Origin: Cytophagaceae bacterium
GTDB lineage: Bacteria > Bacteroidota > Bacteroidia > Cytophagales > Flexibacteraceae
Assembly (NCBI GenBank): GCA_027487695.1
Contig: JAIYDB010000043.1
Location: 1 to 64,000 of the forward strand
Length of the DNA stretch: 64,000 bases
Direction: 5' to 3'
In this document: piece by piece, positions 35,354 through 44,171 of the stretch
Layout of the letters: each line of letters begins with the position of its first letter
Numbering within the stretch: the first letter of the stretch is position 1
Translations under genes and position numbers: made by a program
Notes under the pieces: model-generated
What the model saw: the letters and a program-made list of their open reading frames with translations, nothing else
Databases searched by the model: none
Told to the model about the DNA's origin: nothing

Positions 35354-38284
35354 ATGACAAACCAAGAATACGATATCTTATACAACAGAAAGCTGCTTAC
35401 GCTATTGGCGGTAGCTTTTGGTTTTGGTTTAGGTGTGCTCCCTTTATTTGGGTTTTCTGTTTATGCAGAAAAACTAGACGGGATGTTATTTTCGCTTGGC
35501 GAAGCTATGGCCTATGCGATTGCCTTAACAGGCTTGTTTTCTTTTCTAACGCTACAAGCAAAAAGTAGGTTAAAATTCAGTGGTTTAATAGGGTTAATAT
35601 TGTTAAAGGCTAGTTTGTTATACTTGCTATTTTACCACTTGCATATACCATTAAAAAGTGAATTCACTAATCCGGATCAACTCTACGGAAGCGCTTCCTC
35701 TTTATTGGTTTACTTTCATGGATTTGGATTTTTTTTAGCAATAAACCTTGTTTTGTTGTTCCTAATAATAGAAACACTTTATCCTTCTTTAAAGCAACCT
35801 TTGGAGGTTATTCCTTTTGCAGGATTTGTGTATTTCTTGATGCAATTTATTAGCATTCTGCTTATAGGGTGCTTAGAAGGCAATGTTCTTCTGATAGATG
35901 CTAATGCACTAATAGGCTTGCTTGGATTAGGAATGCTGGTTGGAAATATTGTACTATTCCGAGAGAACAGTAGTTTAATGTATTTCTTTCCAGGTAAATC
36001 AGAATCGGGTTTTATGTTCAGATTTGCTTTGGTATTTACAGTTTGTATTCCTGTATTGCTTATTAATTTATTTTTCAAAACTTACCATGGAATTAGTAAT
36101 TCTAACGAATTACTAGGAAGTCAGGTACTTATATTGGCTTATGTATTAGTTGTTGTAAATGGGGTTTTTCGTTTTTCAAATAAGGTTAAAAAGTACCAGT
36201 TAGAACAGCTTTATAACAAGCGATTGCTTATTGAAAAAAACATAGAAATTACCAGAGTTAACCAAGAGCTTGATAGTGCTAACCAAGTTTTGGCCTATTA
36301 CAATGCAGAAATACAGCGAAATTATACCCAACTAAAAACATCGTCTGAAATTCAGCAAGAGCAGCAAATAAGAATAGAACAGCTGCTTTCTAAATCTTTA
36401 GCTGAAAGCGAAAATAAGTATAAGCGGATATTTGATAGCCACCCATTACCTGTAGTGCTTTTCAGTACTGCCGATTCTAGAGTGTTAAATGCTAATCAAG
36501 CTGCCCAAATTTTGTATGGGTATGATTTAGAGGATTTTAAAAGACTTTCTTATCCTAATCTTCTAGCTAATCCTGAAAACTGGGAGCCTAATACGTTTAC
36601 CCAATTATTAAATGAGGGCTCTAATAAGGCACTAACTGTAAAGCATCAAGATTACCAAGGTAATTTATTAGTAGTTGAAACTGTAGGTTACCAAATAGAT
36701 TATGAAGGTGAGCAAGCCTATATGGCAGTCTTTATTGATGTAACAGAGAAGTATATAATCGATTACCGTTTCAAATCGTTAAGCGATAGCCTGCAAGTTG
36801 TATTCTTTGAAATTGATAAGGAGTATAACTATGTGTATATGAATAAGTTCTGTGAACAATTGGTTCAACGCAGTGCATCTGAACTTATTGGTACTAATTT
36901 GTTAGATTTCTTGCCTTCTTATAAAGATAGTGAGTTTTTAAGGATGGTTGATTTAACTATAGCCACGAATAAACCTCAATCATTTTTGATGGATGTAATT
37001 GGACCTATCATTGAAAACGTGTACTACGATGTTTATTTTTATCCAACTTTAGAAGGGGTTGCAGTTTTAAGTAGAGAAGTAACCAAAGAAAAGGAAATTC
37101 AACTAGCATTTGAAAGGCAACAAGAATTGCTTAATGCTATTGTAACTACTATACCATCACTGGTTTATATTCAAAATATTCAAACAGAGCTTTTTGATTT
37201 TGCAAACGATGGTTTAGCGGTGCTAATTGGCGATCTTAAATGTGGAAGGCCAACTAAGTTGAACGACATAAGGCAATTAGTGCATCCTGCCGATTTGTAT
37301 TTGTTTGAAGAAGTATTGGCAAAGCCTGTTGAAATACTTAAGAAACAGCCCACTATTAATGTTGAATATAGAATTAAGAATATTGAAGGGCATTATGTAT
37401 ACGTAAACCATAGACTTGTTCCTTTTGAATTTGACGAAAGCGGAACGCTTATTAAGGTTTTATCGGTACTTAACTCAGTGCAAGATTACAAACAGATTCA
37501 GGCTGAACTTACCCTTGCAAAGTCTAGGGCAGAAGACGCTAGCATTGCTAAAAGTAATTTCCTTGCCAATATGAGTCATGAACTCAGAAATCCATTACAT
37601 GCACTTTCAGGCATTACCCAAATTTTGGATAGAGACTATGCCCACGAACCAAAGCTGGCATTGTATGTAGATTTGATGAAGCAGAGTACCACCAGATTGT
37701 TAGATACAATTGGCGATATACTCGATTTGTCGAAAATTGAGCAGAATAAAATAACCATCCAAAAAACAAATTTTAACCTAGTTCATCTTATCCATAAGGC
37801 AGTTCAGTTTTATAAGCCTATGGTGAACAGGAAAGGTTTGAATATTACATTCTCTACTGAATTTCAGGAGCTTATAGTAAACTTAGATCCTATCCTTATT
37901 GATAGAATTTTAGGTAACCTAATTAGTAATGCGGTAAAGTTTACTTTCACTGGTGGTATAAGCATACTATTAGAAGAATACCAGGAACCAACAACTTCAA
38001 AAGTAGTGCTAACTATAGCCGATACAGGCATTGGGATGAGCCCTTCATTTTTAGAAAACAGTATTTTTCAATCGTTTGAACAAGAATCAGGCGGAATTTC
38101 TAAAGTTTACCAAGGCACTGGCTTAGGGTTACACCTAGTAAAAAAATATATAGACGAGCAAAACGGCTCTATATGGGTTGAAAGCCAAAAGAACATAGGC
38201 TCAACTTTCTTTATTATGTTCAAACAGCCACTTCGAGAAAAACAAACCAAGAACCATAATGAAACCAAGAATATTACTAATTGA
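35354..38284 (+). CDS. Membrane PAS sensor histidine kinase
   Basis: The 976-residue product has an N-terminal part with about eight hydrophobic segments (about 15-285), a coiled-coil (about 285-345), three PAS-like domains (about 350-465, 470-580, 590-715), a dimerisation domain with phospho-acceptor H742 in SHELRNPLHAL, and an ATP-binding domain with NLISNAVKFT, ADTGIGM and GTGLGLHL. It is a complete transmembrane kinase. The response regulator gene overlaps its end by 26 bases, so the pair is coupled. The signal sensed is unknown. Confidence 0.92.
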   Translation: MTNQEYDILYNRKLLTLLAVAFGFGLGVLPLFGFSVYAEKLDGMLFSLGEAMAYAIALTGLFSFLTLQAKSRLKFSGLIGLILLKASLLYLLFYHLHIPLKSEFTNPDQLYGSASSLLVYFHGFGFFLAINLVLLFLIIETLYPSLKQPLEVIPFAGFVYFLMQFISILLIGCLEGNVLLIDANALIGLLGLGMLVGNIVLFRENSSLMYFFPGKSESGFMFRFALVFTVCIPVLLINLFFKTYHGISNSNELLGSQVLILAYVLVVVNGVFRFSNKVKKYQLEQLYNKRLLIEKNIEITRVNQELDSANQVLAYYNAEIQRNYTQLKTSSEIQQEQQIRIEQLLSKSLAESENKYKRIFDSHPLPVVLFSTADSRVLNANQAAQILYGYDLEDFKRLSYPNLLANPENWEPNTFTQLLNEGSNKALTVKHQDYQGNLLVVETVGYQIDYEGEQAYMAVFIDVTEKYIIDYRFKSLSDSLQVVFFEIDKEYNYVYMNKFCEQLVQRSASELIGTNLLDFLPSYKDSEFLRMVDLTIATNKPQSFLMDVIGPIIENVYYDVYFYPTLEGVAVLSREVTKEKEIQLAFERQQELLNAIVTTIPSLVYIQNIQTELFDFANDGLAVLIGDLKCGRPTKLNDIRQLVHPADLYLFEEVLAKPVEILKKQPTINVEYRIKNIEGHYVYVNHRLVPFEFDESGTLIKVLSVLNSVQDYKQIQAELTLAKSRAEDASIAKSNFLANMSHELRNPLHALSGITQILDRDYAHEPKLALYVDLMKQSTTRLLDTIGDILDLSKIEQNKITIQKTNFNLVHLIHKAVQFYKPMVNRKGLNITFSTEFQELIVNLDPILIDRILGNLISNAVKFTFTGGISILLEEYQEPTTSKVVLTIADTGIGMSPSFLENSIFQSFEQESGGISKVYQGTGLGLHLVKKYIDEQNGSIWVESQKNIGSTFFIMFKQPLREKQTKNHNETKNITN

Positions 38285-38657
38285 GGATGATAGAGTAAAC
38301 GCCATTGTATTTCAGCATTACTTCCAACAAGAATTTGATATTGTGCATTTGCTCACAGGGTATGATTTGTTCGATGAATTAGCGAAATTTCCGACCGATA
38401 TTGTGATCTTAGATATTAACCTAGGTAAAGACGATATTAACGGAATTAAACTTGTAACCGCCATTAGGGAACACCCTATTTATAATGAACTTATTGTTTT
38501 CGCACTCACAGGCTATGCCACCCACGGCGATGAAGCCTTATTTATTACCAAAGGCTTTAACAAGTACATTGCAAAACCTGTTGACTTTGAATTTGTTAGG
38601 CATATTATTTGGGAGGCTATCAATACTAAGCATACTGGTAATTCTATTAGCAAATAG
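38259..38657 (+). CDS. Single-domain response regulator
   Basis: The 132-residue product is one receiver domain with the acidic pair in LLIEDDRVN, phospho-acceptor D52 in VILDINLG, and the conserved Thr and Lys in ALTGYATHG and IAKPVDF. There is no output domain, so it probably acts by protein contact or passes the phosphate on. Its start overlaps the kinase gene, and its 3' end overlaps the muramidase gene. Confidence 0.92.
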   Translation: MKPRILLIEDDRVNAIVFQHYFQQEFDIVHLLTGYDLFDELAKFPTDIVILDINLGKDDINGIKLVTAIREHPIYNELIVFALTGYATHGDEALFITKGFNKYIAKPVDFEFVRHIIWEAINTKHTGNSISK

Positions 38658-39774
38658 TAAAAGCATTGCACAAAATTCCGAAGGTGCTGAAAACTTAATC
38701 AATAACCCAAGCCTACTTCAAGAACTAAAAGGAAAGCGATTAGGCTTGGTTTGCAACCAAACTACCATTGTGGGCAATAGGTATTTGGTTGATGTTTTAC
38801 AGGAAAAGGGGCTAAATCTGGTTTTGTTATTTACACCTGAACACGGATTTAGAGGCACTGCCGATGCAGGTGAAAACTTAGAAAGTTATACCGATCCTAT
38901 TTCTAGAATACGAGTGGTTTCCTTATACGGAAAACAAAAGGGCCCTACGGAATCGCAAATGGATAGCCTTGATGTGCTCATATATGATTTAGAAGATGTA
39001 GGCTGTCGTTTCTACACTTACATTAGTACGCTAGAGTACTGCCTCAATGCGGCAGGAAAGGCAAAAAAGTCTTTTTGGGTATTAGATAGACTTGGATATA
39101 ACAAGACCTTTGTTGCAGGTCCTGTGCTAGAAGAAAGGTATAAAACTTTTGTGGGGATGCAGCCAATCCCAGTTTTGTATGGGATGACTCCAGGCGAATA
39201 TGCCCAAATGCTCATAGGAGAAAACTGGCTAAAAACCCCTCCAACCAATTTTAAGGTAGTTGAAGGAACCTATCCTAAGGGACTAAAAAAGAAGTTTGAT
39301 GCTAATAATGTGGCACCTAGCCCAAACTTAAAAACCAATCAGGCAATTGCCTTGTATCCTAGTTTGTGTCTGTTTGAGGGAACGCCAGTCAGCGTGGGTA
39401 GGGGAACGGCTAGCCCATTCGAAGTATTAGGTTGCCCAATTCCAACAATGGGTTTTTACACATTTACACCAATGCCAACTACAGGGGCTAAGGATCCGAT
39501 GTATAAAAACCAGCTTTGTTATGGGATAGATTTAAGTAAGGAAAAGCAAGAGGGGTTTACGCTCAAATATCTTGCTCAAATGTATAGGTTATATCCAGAT
39601 AAGGGTAGGTTTTTCCGGTCCTTCTTGGATAGACTTGCTGGAACAGCTACCATAAGAGAGCAAATTTTGGTAGGAAAATCGTACCAAGAAATTGAGAAAA
39701 GTTGGGAGCCAGCTTTATTACAGTTCAAATCAATCAGAAAGAAATACTTACTCTACTATAAAAATGAACGCTAA
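38530..39774 (+). CDS. namZ: NamZ/DUF1343 exo-muramidase-like protein
   Basis: DUF1343 proteins include the NamZ exo-beta-N-acetylmuramidase that frees MurNAc from peptidoglycan fragments. The core (about residues 40-415) begins ELKGKRLGLVCNQTTIVG and has TPEHGFRG, DLEDVGCRFYTY and SVGRGTASPFE. A hydrophobic stretch ending LLANSKSIAQ just before it looks like a signal peptide. No ATG sits immediately before this stretch: the nearest is 38530, inside the response regulator gene; TTG codons at 38581, 38587 and 38593 give a better-shaped signal. The start is thus uncertain. Confidence 0.82.
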   Translation: MKPYLLPKALTSTLQNLLTLNLLGILFGRLSILSILVILLANSKSIAQNSEGAENLINNPSLLQELKGKRLGLVCNQTTIVGNRYLVDVLQEKGLNLVLLFTPEHGFRGTADAGENLESYTDPISRIRVVSLYGKQKGPTESQMDSLDVLIYDLEDVGCRFYTYISTLEYCLNAAGKAKKSFWVLDRLGYNKTFVAGPVLEERYKTFVGMQPIPVLYGMTPGEYAQMLIGENWLKTPPTNFKVVEGTYPKGLKKKFDANNVAPSPNLKTNQAIALYPSLCLFEGTPVSVGRGTASPFEVLGCPIPTMGFYTFTPMPTTGAKDPMYKNQLCYGIDLSKEKQEGFTLKYLAQMYRLYPDKGRFFRSFLDRLAGTATIREQILVGKSYQEIEKSWEPALLQFKSIRKKYLLYYKNER

Positions 39775-40159
39775 GGTTATACAAGTTTTTGCAGGCATTG
39801 CAGGATTAATTGGAGTTGCATTAGGTGCTTTTGGAGCCCACGCATTAGAAATAATGCTCACTAAATCAGGCAGGACAGATACTTGGGATACTGCTACCCT
39901 TTATTTATTTGTGCACGTTTTGGCATTGCTATTTATTGTCCAACAGAAACAACGTGGCGATAGTAATAGCAGGTTAAGCTGGAGTGCAGGCCTCATTATG
40001 GTAGGGATTGTGGTGTTCTGTGGTGCACTTTATACCATTTGCCTAACAGGTATTACCAAATTAGGAATGGTAGCGCCAATTGGCGGTTTATCGTTTATGA
40101 TTGGGTGGTTACTTTTAGCCTTAGCAGTGTTCAAATCAAAGTACGATTTGCCTTATTAA
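39764..40159 (+). CDS. DUF423 membrane protein
   Basis: The 131-residue product has about four membrane segments and the family pattern GLIGVALGAFGAHALE near the start. The ATG at 39764 overlaps the muramidase stop by 11 bases and gives the normal family length; a longer frame from 39692 is rejected. Function of the family is unknown. Confidence 0.9.
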   Translation: MNAKVIQVFAGIAGLIGVALGAFGAHALEIMLTKSGRTDTWDTATLYLFVHVLALLFIVQQKQRGDSNSRLSWSAGLIMVGIVVFCGALYTICLTGITKLGMVAPIGGLSFMIGWLLLALAVFKSKYDLPY

Positions 40160-40184
40160 GGATTCTAAATGAATTAGCTATTGC

Positions 40185-40233
40185 ATATAGTCACCAAAAA
40201 AGCCCGCGAAGCGGGCTTTTTTGGTGACTATAT
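40185..40233. terminator. Bidirectional terminator with a 23-bp perfect stem
   Basis: Bases 40185-40207 pair perfectly with 40211-40233 around a GAA loop. The GC-rich tip has A and T runs on both sides, so it can end both the DUF423 gene (plus) and the DUF1573 gene (minus). Confidence 0.92.
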
Positions 40234-40244
40234 CTAAAATACAA

Positions 40245-40679
40245 TTAGTTCTTAGGAGCTAATATATTGCTATTGATAGTTAGGTATTCGGTAGCATTGC
40301 TTGCGTTACTAGTTACAGTAATCACTTTGTTTTGCTTACCCATTTTACCAGCACTATTGAACGATACTTCAATTACAGCGGTTTTGCCAGGCATAATTGG
40401 CTCTTTTGGCCACTTTGGTGCAGTACAACCACAAGTTACCTGAACATTAGTAAGGATAAGCGGAGCCTTACCTGTATTCTTAAACTTGAATGAGTGAGAA
40501 ACTACATCGCCTTGGTTAATATCGCCGAAATCGTGGATATTTTTATCAAAGGTTAAGGTAGCCTTGTTTTCATCAGCTTGTGCAGGAGTTGCCGCTTGCT
40601 TGCCTTTATCGGCCTGAGCTTGTGCAGTGCCAACTATTCCGAAGAAAACAACTGCAAGGGCTATGATTAATTTGTTCAT
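40245..40679 (-). CDS. DUF1573 secreted protein
   Basis: The 144-residue product has a signal peptide (about 1-20, ending GTAQAQA) and a single immunoglobulin-like DUF1573 domain with FKFKNTGKAPLILTNVQVTCGCT near residues 70-90, where the CGC motif is typical. It is widespread in Bacteroidota; function unknown. It converges on the DUF423 gene. Confidence 0.9.
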   Translation of the reverse strand: MNKLIIALAVVFFGIVGTAQAQADKGKQAATPAQADENKATLTFDKNIHDFGDINQGDVVSHSFKFKNTGKAPLILTNVQVTCGCTAPKWPKEPIMPGKTAVIEVSFNSAGKMGKQNKVITVTSNASNATEYLTINSNILAPKN

Positions 40680-40758
40680 TACGTTATTGTTTTATGTTGA
40701 TGGGTTAAAGTTATTACTTTTAATAATGCCTGCCAACCTTAAATGATTAAGCGGTGGC

Positions 40759-41391
40759 TTATACTTTTTGAGCTGGGTTTCCGAATACTTTAGTGTTGGC
40801 AGCTACTGGGGCAACTACTACACTTCCTGCACCAATACTGGCATTTTCGCCAATCGTAATTCCGTTTATAATTACAGCTCCCGTGCCAATAAAAGCACCA
40901 TCGGCTATGGTAACATCGGCACCTATTCTTGCGCCAGGACCAATAGTAACAAAGTTGCCAATTTTGGCTGTGGCATCTACTACTGCTCCAGCATAGATAT
41001 AATTATGGTGACCCATTTTTACACCTGTGCCAATTACTGCACCTAAATCAACCAAGTTTCCGTGTCCTAAGGTGATGTCTTGGGCAAGTATAGCAAGTTT
41101 ATGAATGGCGTTAGTTGGCACGCTTTCACGCTCATTTTTAAGCATTTCCACAACGTGCTTACGCTCTACTAAAGAAGATAAGGCCACAAAAGCTTCGGTT
41201 TTCTTGCCAATAAGGCGGGTATAGCCTTCATCGTCCAAGAAGCTATAGATAGGAGTATCGTGAATTTCCGTGCCGTGTAAAGCGTCGTTATCGTCTAAGA
41301 AGCCATAAACAACAACATCGTTACTTTTAAATATTTCTAAGGCAATGTGCCCAATAAGACCAGCCCCAAAAATTAATACTGGATTTTCCAT
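40759..41391 (-). CDS. NeuD-like sugar O-acyltransferase
   Basis: The 210-residue product has an N-terminal Rossmann-like lobe (FGAGLIGHIALEIFKSND) and a C-terminal left-handed beta-helix with hexapeptide repeats (about 100-205, e.g. IGADVTIADGAFIG). This is the layout of NeuD/PglD acyltransferases that modify sugars of glycans. A likely catalytic His is in KMGHHNYIYAG. No sugar-synthesis genes adjoin, so the acceptor is unknown. Confidence 0.85.
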   Translation of the reverse strand: MENPVLIFGAGLIGHIALEIFKSNDVVVYGFLDDNDALHGTEIHDTPIYSFLDDEGYTRLIGKKTEAFVALSSLVERKHVVEMLKNERESVPTNAIHKLAILAQDITLGHGNLVDLGAVIGTGVKMGHHNYIYAGAVVDATAKIGNFVTIGPGARIGADVTIADGAFIGTGAVIINGITIGENASIGAGSVVVAPVAANTKVFGNPAQKV

Positions 41392-41414
41392 AGTTGTGAG
41401 TTTTTAATAGGATG

Positions 41415-41422
41415 CAAATTTA
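41415..41422 (-). promoter_or_regulatory. -7 element of the NeuD-like gene
   Basis: TAAATTTG on the minus strand, 24 bases before the start codon at 41391. No clear -33 TTG is seen. It overlaps the flank of the hairpin downstream of the S46 gene. Confidence 0.45.
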
Positions 41423-41427
41423 AAGAT

Positions 41428-41457
41428 AAAGGGATGGAGTAAGCACCCCATCCCTTT
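41428..41457 (-). terminator. Probable terminator of the S46 peptidase gene
   Basis: A 10-bp perfect stem (41428-41437 with 41448-41457) lies 22 bases after the S46 stop codon on the minus strand. The following T tract is interrupted, so strength is uncertain. Confidence 0.6.
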
Positions 41458-41478
41458 AAAATATTGTGGTAATAAGAA

Positions 41479-43815
41479 TTACTTAACGGTTTTGCCAGTA
41501 GCAGGAACTGCGGCAGCATTTGCTTTCTTAGCTTGCTTAACTGGAGTTTGCACAGCCTTTACTTTTTCCTTTACAGGAGCAGGTGGCATCGGAGGTGCAG
41601 TTACTGGAGTTGGAACTACTTCAGCAGGTTTAGGAGCTTCTACAACATCACGAACTAATGTCATTTCATCTACCAAGTGTTTTGCACCTGCATACTTATC
41701 TATAATAAATAGGGTGTACCTAATATCCAGAGATATGGTACGCTGTAAACTTGGCTCGAAGGCGATATCGCCGCTCATTGCTTCCCAGTTACCATCGAAT
41801 GCGGTACCAATAAGCTCACCTTTACCATTGATAACTGCTGAACCTGAGTTACCACCAGTAATATCAGTATTAGATAGGAAAGCTACTGGAATAGTACCAT
41901 CTACCGCATACTGACCGTAATCCTTAGCTTTGTAAAGGGCTTTCAACTTCGCAGGTACTTCAAACTCTGGATTTGAAGGATCCTCTTTTTCCATAATACC
42001 ATCAATAGTAGTATAGAAGTTATAAGTTACAGCATCTTTAGGAGTGTACTTTAGAATGTTACCATAAGTAACGCGCATAGTGCTGTTGGCATTTGGATAG
42101 AAGTTTTGGTTTTTCTTCATTTCCATTAGCCCAGCAGTAAATAGGCGGTTGCCTTTATCTAAGTCTTCAGTAAAGCTGCTTAGCATTGGAGCAATACCAT
42201 TTCTGTAGGTGCTATAAATCTCTTTCGAGAAAGAATAAGCAGGGTCGTTCTGAAGGGTTTTTAAACTTGGCTTATCCAAGAAAGCCTTTAACTTATCTTT
42301 AGTGGCAAGGAAAGACTTCTGATATACCATAGCTGCGTGCTTAGCATAATCGCCTTTGAACTTTTTGGTGATGATGTCAAATGCCGCTGCAGGAAGTTGG
42401 TCGGCAGGAACATACTCAGCAAACAACTTATTGGTTGTAGCATACATTTCTTGCTCTAAGGCTGGGTTATATTCATCGTAAAGTTCACCATCTACTTCTT
42501 TTCTTAGTTTAGCGATGGCTTCTTTCATTTCAGCATCATCGGCCTTTACTCCTTTTTTCAGAAGTTCTTCAATTTCCATTAGCTCTAAAGCAATGTTATT
42601 GATTTCTGCACCTCTAATAGCTTCGCCATAGGCAACTTCGAAAGCACGGTACTTATACCACTTTTGGTAGCTAGCATCCATAAGTTTAATAGCTTCGCCA
42701 TACTTAGCAGTTCTTGTAGCATCGGCACTTACCCAAGTTTGAAATTCTCTTTCGGTATCTGCCTTGCGTTCTGCAACCTTCAAACGCTTTAAACCAGCAG
42801 TTTGACCTATGAAATACTTCCAATAGTTACTTACTTGTGCATACTTAGAAGCATAAAGAATTTTAGTAGCCTTATCGGTAGCACCAAAGTTTTCGATGAT
42901 ATCTAGTTTCGCTCTGCGGATTTTTACACGCATTGGGTTCACTAAATCAACAGACATTTTTACCCCGAACGAAGATAGGTATCTATCAGTACGTCCTGGC
43001 CAACCCATAATCATGGCAAAATCACCTTCTTTATAACCACTAACCGATACAGGCAAGTGCTTACGAGGAGTAAATGGAACGTTATCAGCACTGTAATCTG
43101 CAGGCTTACCATCTTTGCCCGCATAAATACGGAACATAGAAAAATCGCCAGTGTGGCGTGGCCACATCCAGTTATCGGTTTCGCCACCAAATTTACCTAC
43201 CGATGATGGAGGTGCACCAACTAAGCGAACATCTCTGAATGTTTCATATACTAGTAGGTAGAATTCATTACCATTAAAGAAGCTCTTTACTTGAGCATTA
43301 TAATGTGTGCCAGCTTCAGCTTCTTTCTTTACAGTAGCCATTGCCTTTTGAATAGCAGCATTACGCTCCTTTTCACCAAGGTTTGGACCTACTGTAGCAA
43401 GCACCTTAGCAGTTACGTCTTCCATGCGAACTAGAAAAGAAGCGGTAAGTCCCTTGTTTGGAAGTTCTTCTTTTTTGTTCATAGCCCAAAAGCCATTAGA
43501 AAGGTAATCGTTAGTTACTGTGCTGTGATTCTGGATAGCATCGTAACCACAGTGGTGGTTGGTTAAAATTAAGCCTTGGCCACTTATCATTTCGCCAGAG
43601 CAAAAGCCACCAAACCAAACTACCGCATCTTTTAAACTGGTATTGTTGATATTGTAAATTTCATCGGCTGTAAGTTTTAAGCCGTGCTTTTGCATATCGG
43701 CTTCATTCATTCTTTTCAAATGAATAGGCAACCACATACCCTCGTCAGCCTTGGCTTGGAAGGTGATTATGGTGAGAAGTACTACAAAAAGTAGCGAAGT
43801 AATTTTTCGGGTCAT
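41479..43815 (-). CDS. S46-family dipeptidyl peptidase
   Basis: S46 peptidases (DPP7/DPP11) take dipeptides from N-termini of oligopeptides in the periplasm. From ATG 43815 the product has 778 residues with a signal peptide (about 1-23). The catalytic triad is seen as His in LTNHHCGYD, Asp in TDNWMWPRHTGDF and Ser in TGGNSGSAVIN. The region with FDGNWEAMSGD looks more like DPP7 than DPP11 to me. After the peptidase core there is a Pro/Lys/Ala-rich tail of about 50 residues, not usual for the family. A longer frame (start 43878) is rejected because it precedes the signal peptide. Confidence 0.92.
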   Translation of the reverse strand: MTRKITSLLFVVLLTIITFQAKADEGMWLPIHLKRMNEADMQKHGLKLTADEIYNINNTSLKDAVVWFGGFCSGEMISGQGLILTNHHCGYDAIQNHSTVTNDYLSNGFWAMNKKEELPNKGLTASFLVRMEDVTAKVLATVGPNLGEKERNAAIQKAMATVKKEAEAGTHYNAQVKSFFNGNEFYLLVYETFRDVRLVGAPPSSVGKFGGETDNWMWPRHTGDFSMFRIYAGKDGKPADYSADNVPFTPRKHLPVSVSGYKEGDFAMIMGWPGRTDRYLSSFGVKMSVDLVNPMRVKIRRAKLDIIENFGATDKATKILYASKYAQVSNYWKYFIGQTAGLKRLKVAERKADTEREFQTWVSADATRTAKYGEAIKLMDASYQKWYKYRAFEVAYGEAIRGAEINNIALELMEIEELLKKGVKADDAEMKEAIAKLRKEVDGELYDEYNPALEQEMYATTNKLFAEYVPADQLPAAAFDIITKKFKGDYAKHAAMVYQKSFLATKDKLKAFLDKPSLKTLQNDPAYSFSKEIYSTYRNGIAPMLSSFTEDLDKGNRLFTAGLMEMKKNQNFYPNANSTMRVTYGNILKYTPKDAVTYNFYTTIDGIMEKEDPSNPEFEVPAKLKALYKAKDYGQYAVDGTIPVAFLSNTDITGGNSGSAVINGKGELIGTAFDGNWEAMSGDIAFEPSLQRTISLDIRYTLFIIDKYAGAKHLVDEMTLVRDVVEAPKPAEVVPTPVTAPPMPPAPVKEKVKAVQTPVKQAKKANAAAVPATGKTVK

Positions 43816-43864
43816 ATTAAGGTGGAAGGTGATGAATTTGTATCCGTAAACAAGATCTTGATTG

Positions 43865-43872
43865 CAAAGTAA
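43865..43872 (-). promoter_or_regulatory. -7 element of the S46 peptidase gene
   Basis: The minus strand reads TTACTTTG, one base from TAnnTTTG. It lies in the 15-base word GTGCTTACTTTGCAA, which also occurs in front of hemL (59900-59914). Confidence 0.45.
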
Positions 43873-43981
43873 GCACAAAATCCACTAACTTTCCTTTACA
43901 TAAATACACAAATAGTGTTAATTTCTGTTTAAACGGCGTTGATAATTTCCGAGCCAGAGTTAAAAATTAACTGAACCTTAA

Positions 43982-44007
43982 CTTACAAAAACATTGTCTT
44001 TTGTAAG
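43982..44007. repeat. Perfect 9-bp dyad upstream of the surface protein locus
   Basis: CTTACAAAA (43982-43990) and TTTTGTAAG (43999-44007) form a perfect inverted repeat with an 8-base centre, just upstream of the possible promoter of the type IX secretion locus. It has the same arm and loop lengths as the dyad at 21137-21162 but a different sequence. Confidence 0.5.
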
Positions 44008-44171
44008 ATTTAGCTTGTTTTGTGAAAATTTTACCAACTTTGCGGTGGTATTCAATATTTCATAATTTGCACAAAATTGTGATTGGCATACTAATTGGTA
44101 CCCGAATCTAACGTATATTGCGCTTATTAAAGTTAACTTCAATTAATTATTGAGCCCCTAAATTTGCTCAA

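Larger units (their letters stand above)
43816..44171. other. Divergent intergenic region, S46 gene and surface protein gene
   Basis: This AT-rich 356-base region holds the minus-strand promoter core (43865-43872), a perfect dyad (43982-44007) and a plus-strand promoter-like pair: TTG at 44015-44017 and CAACTTTG at 44035-44042, 17 bases apart. The leader to the start at 44172 would be about 120 bases. No gene is seen. Confidence 0.55.

Noticed and set aside
38485-38529. ATG at 38485 as start of the muramidase gene
   Set aside because: It would give an overlap of 173 bases with the response regulator and an unusually long region before the signal peptide.
40768-41046. Plus-strand frames over the acetyltransferase gene
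   Set aside because: They are antisense shadows of the hexapeptide repeats; the minus-strand protein is well supported.
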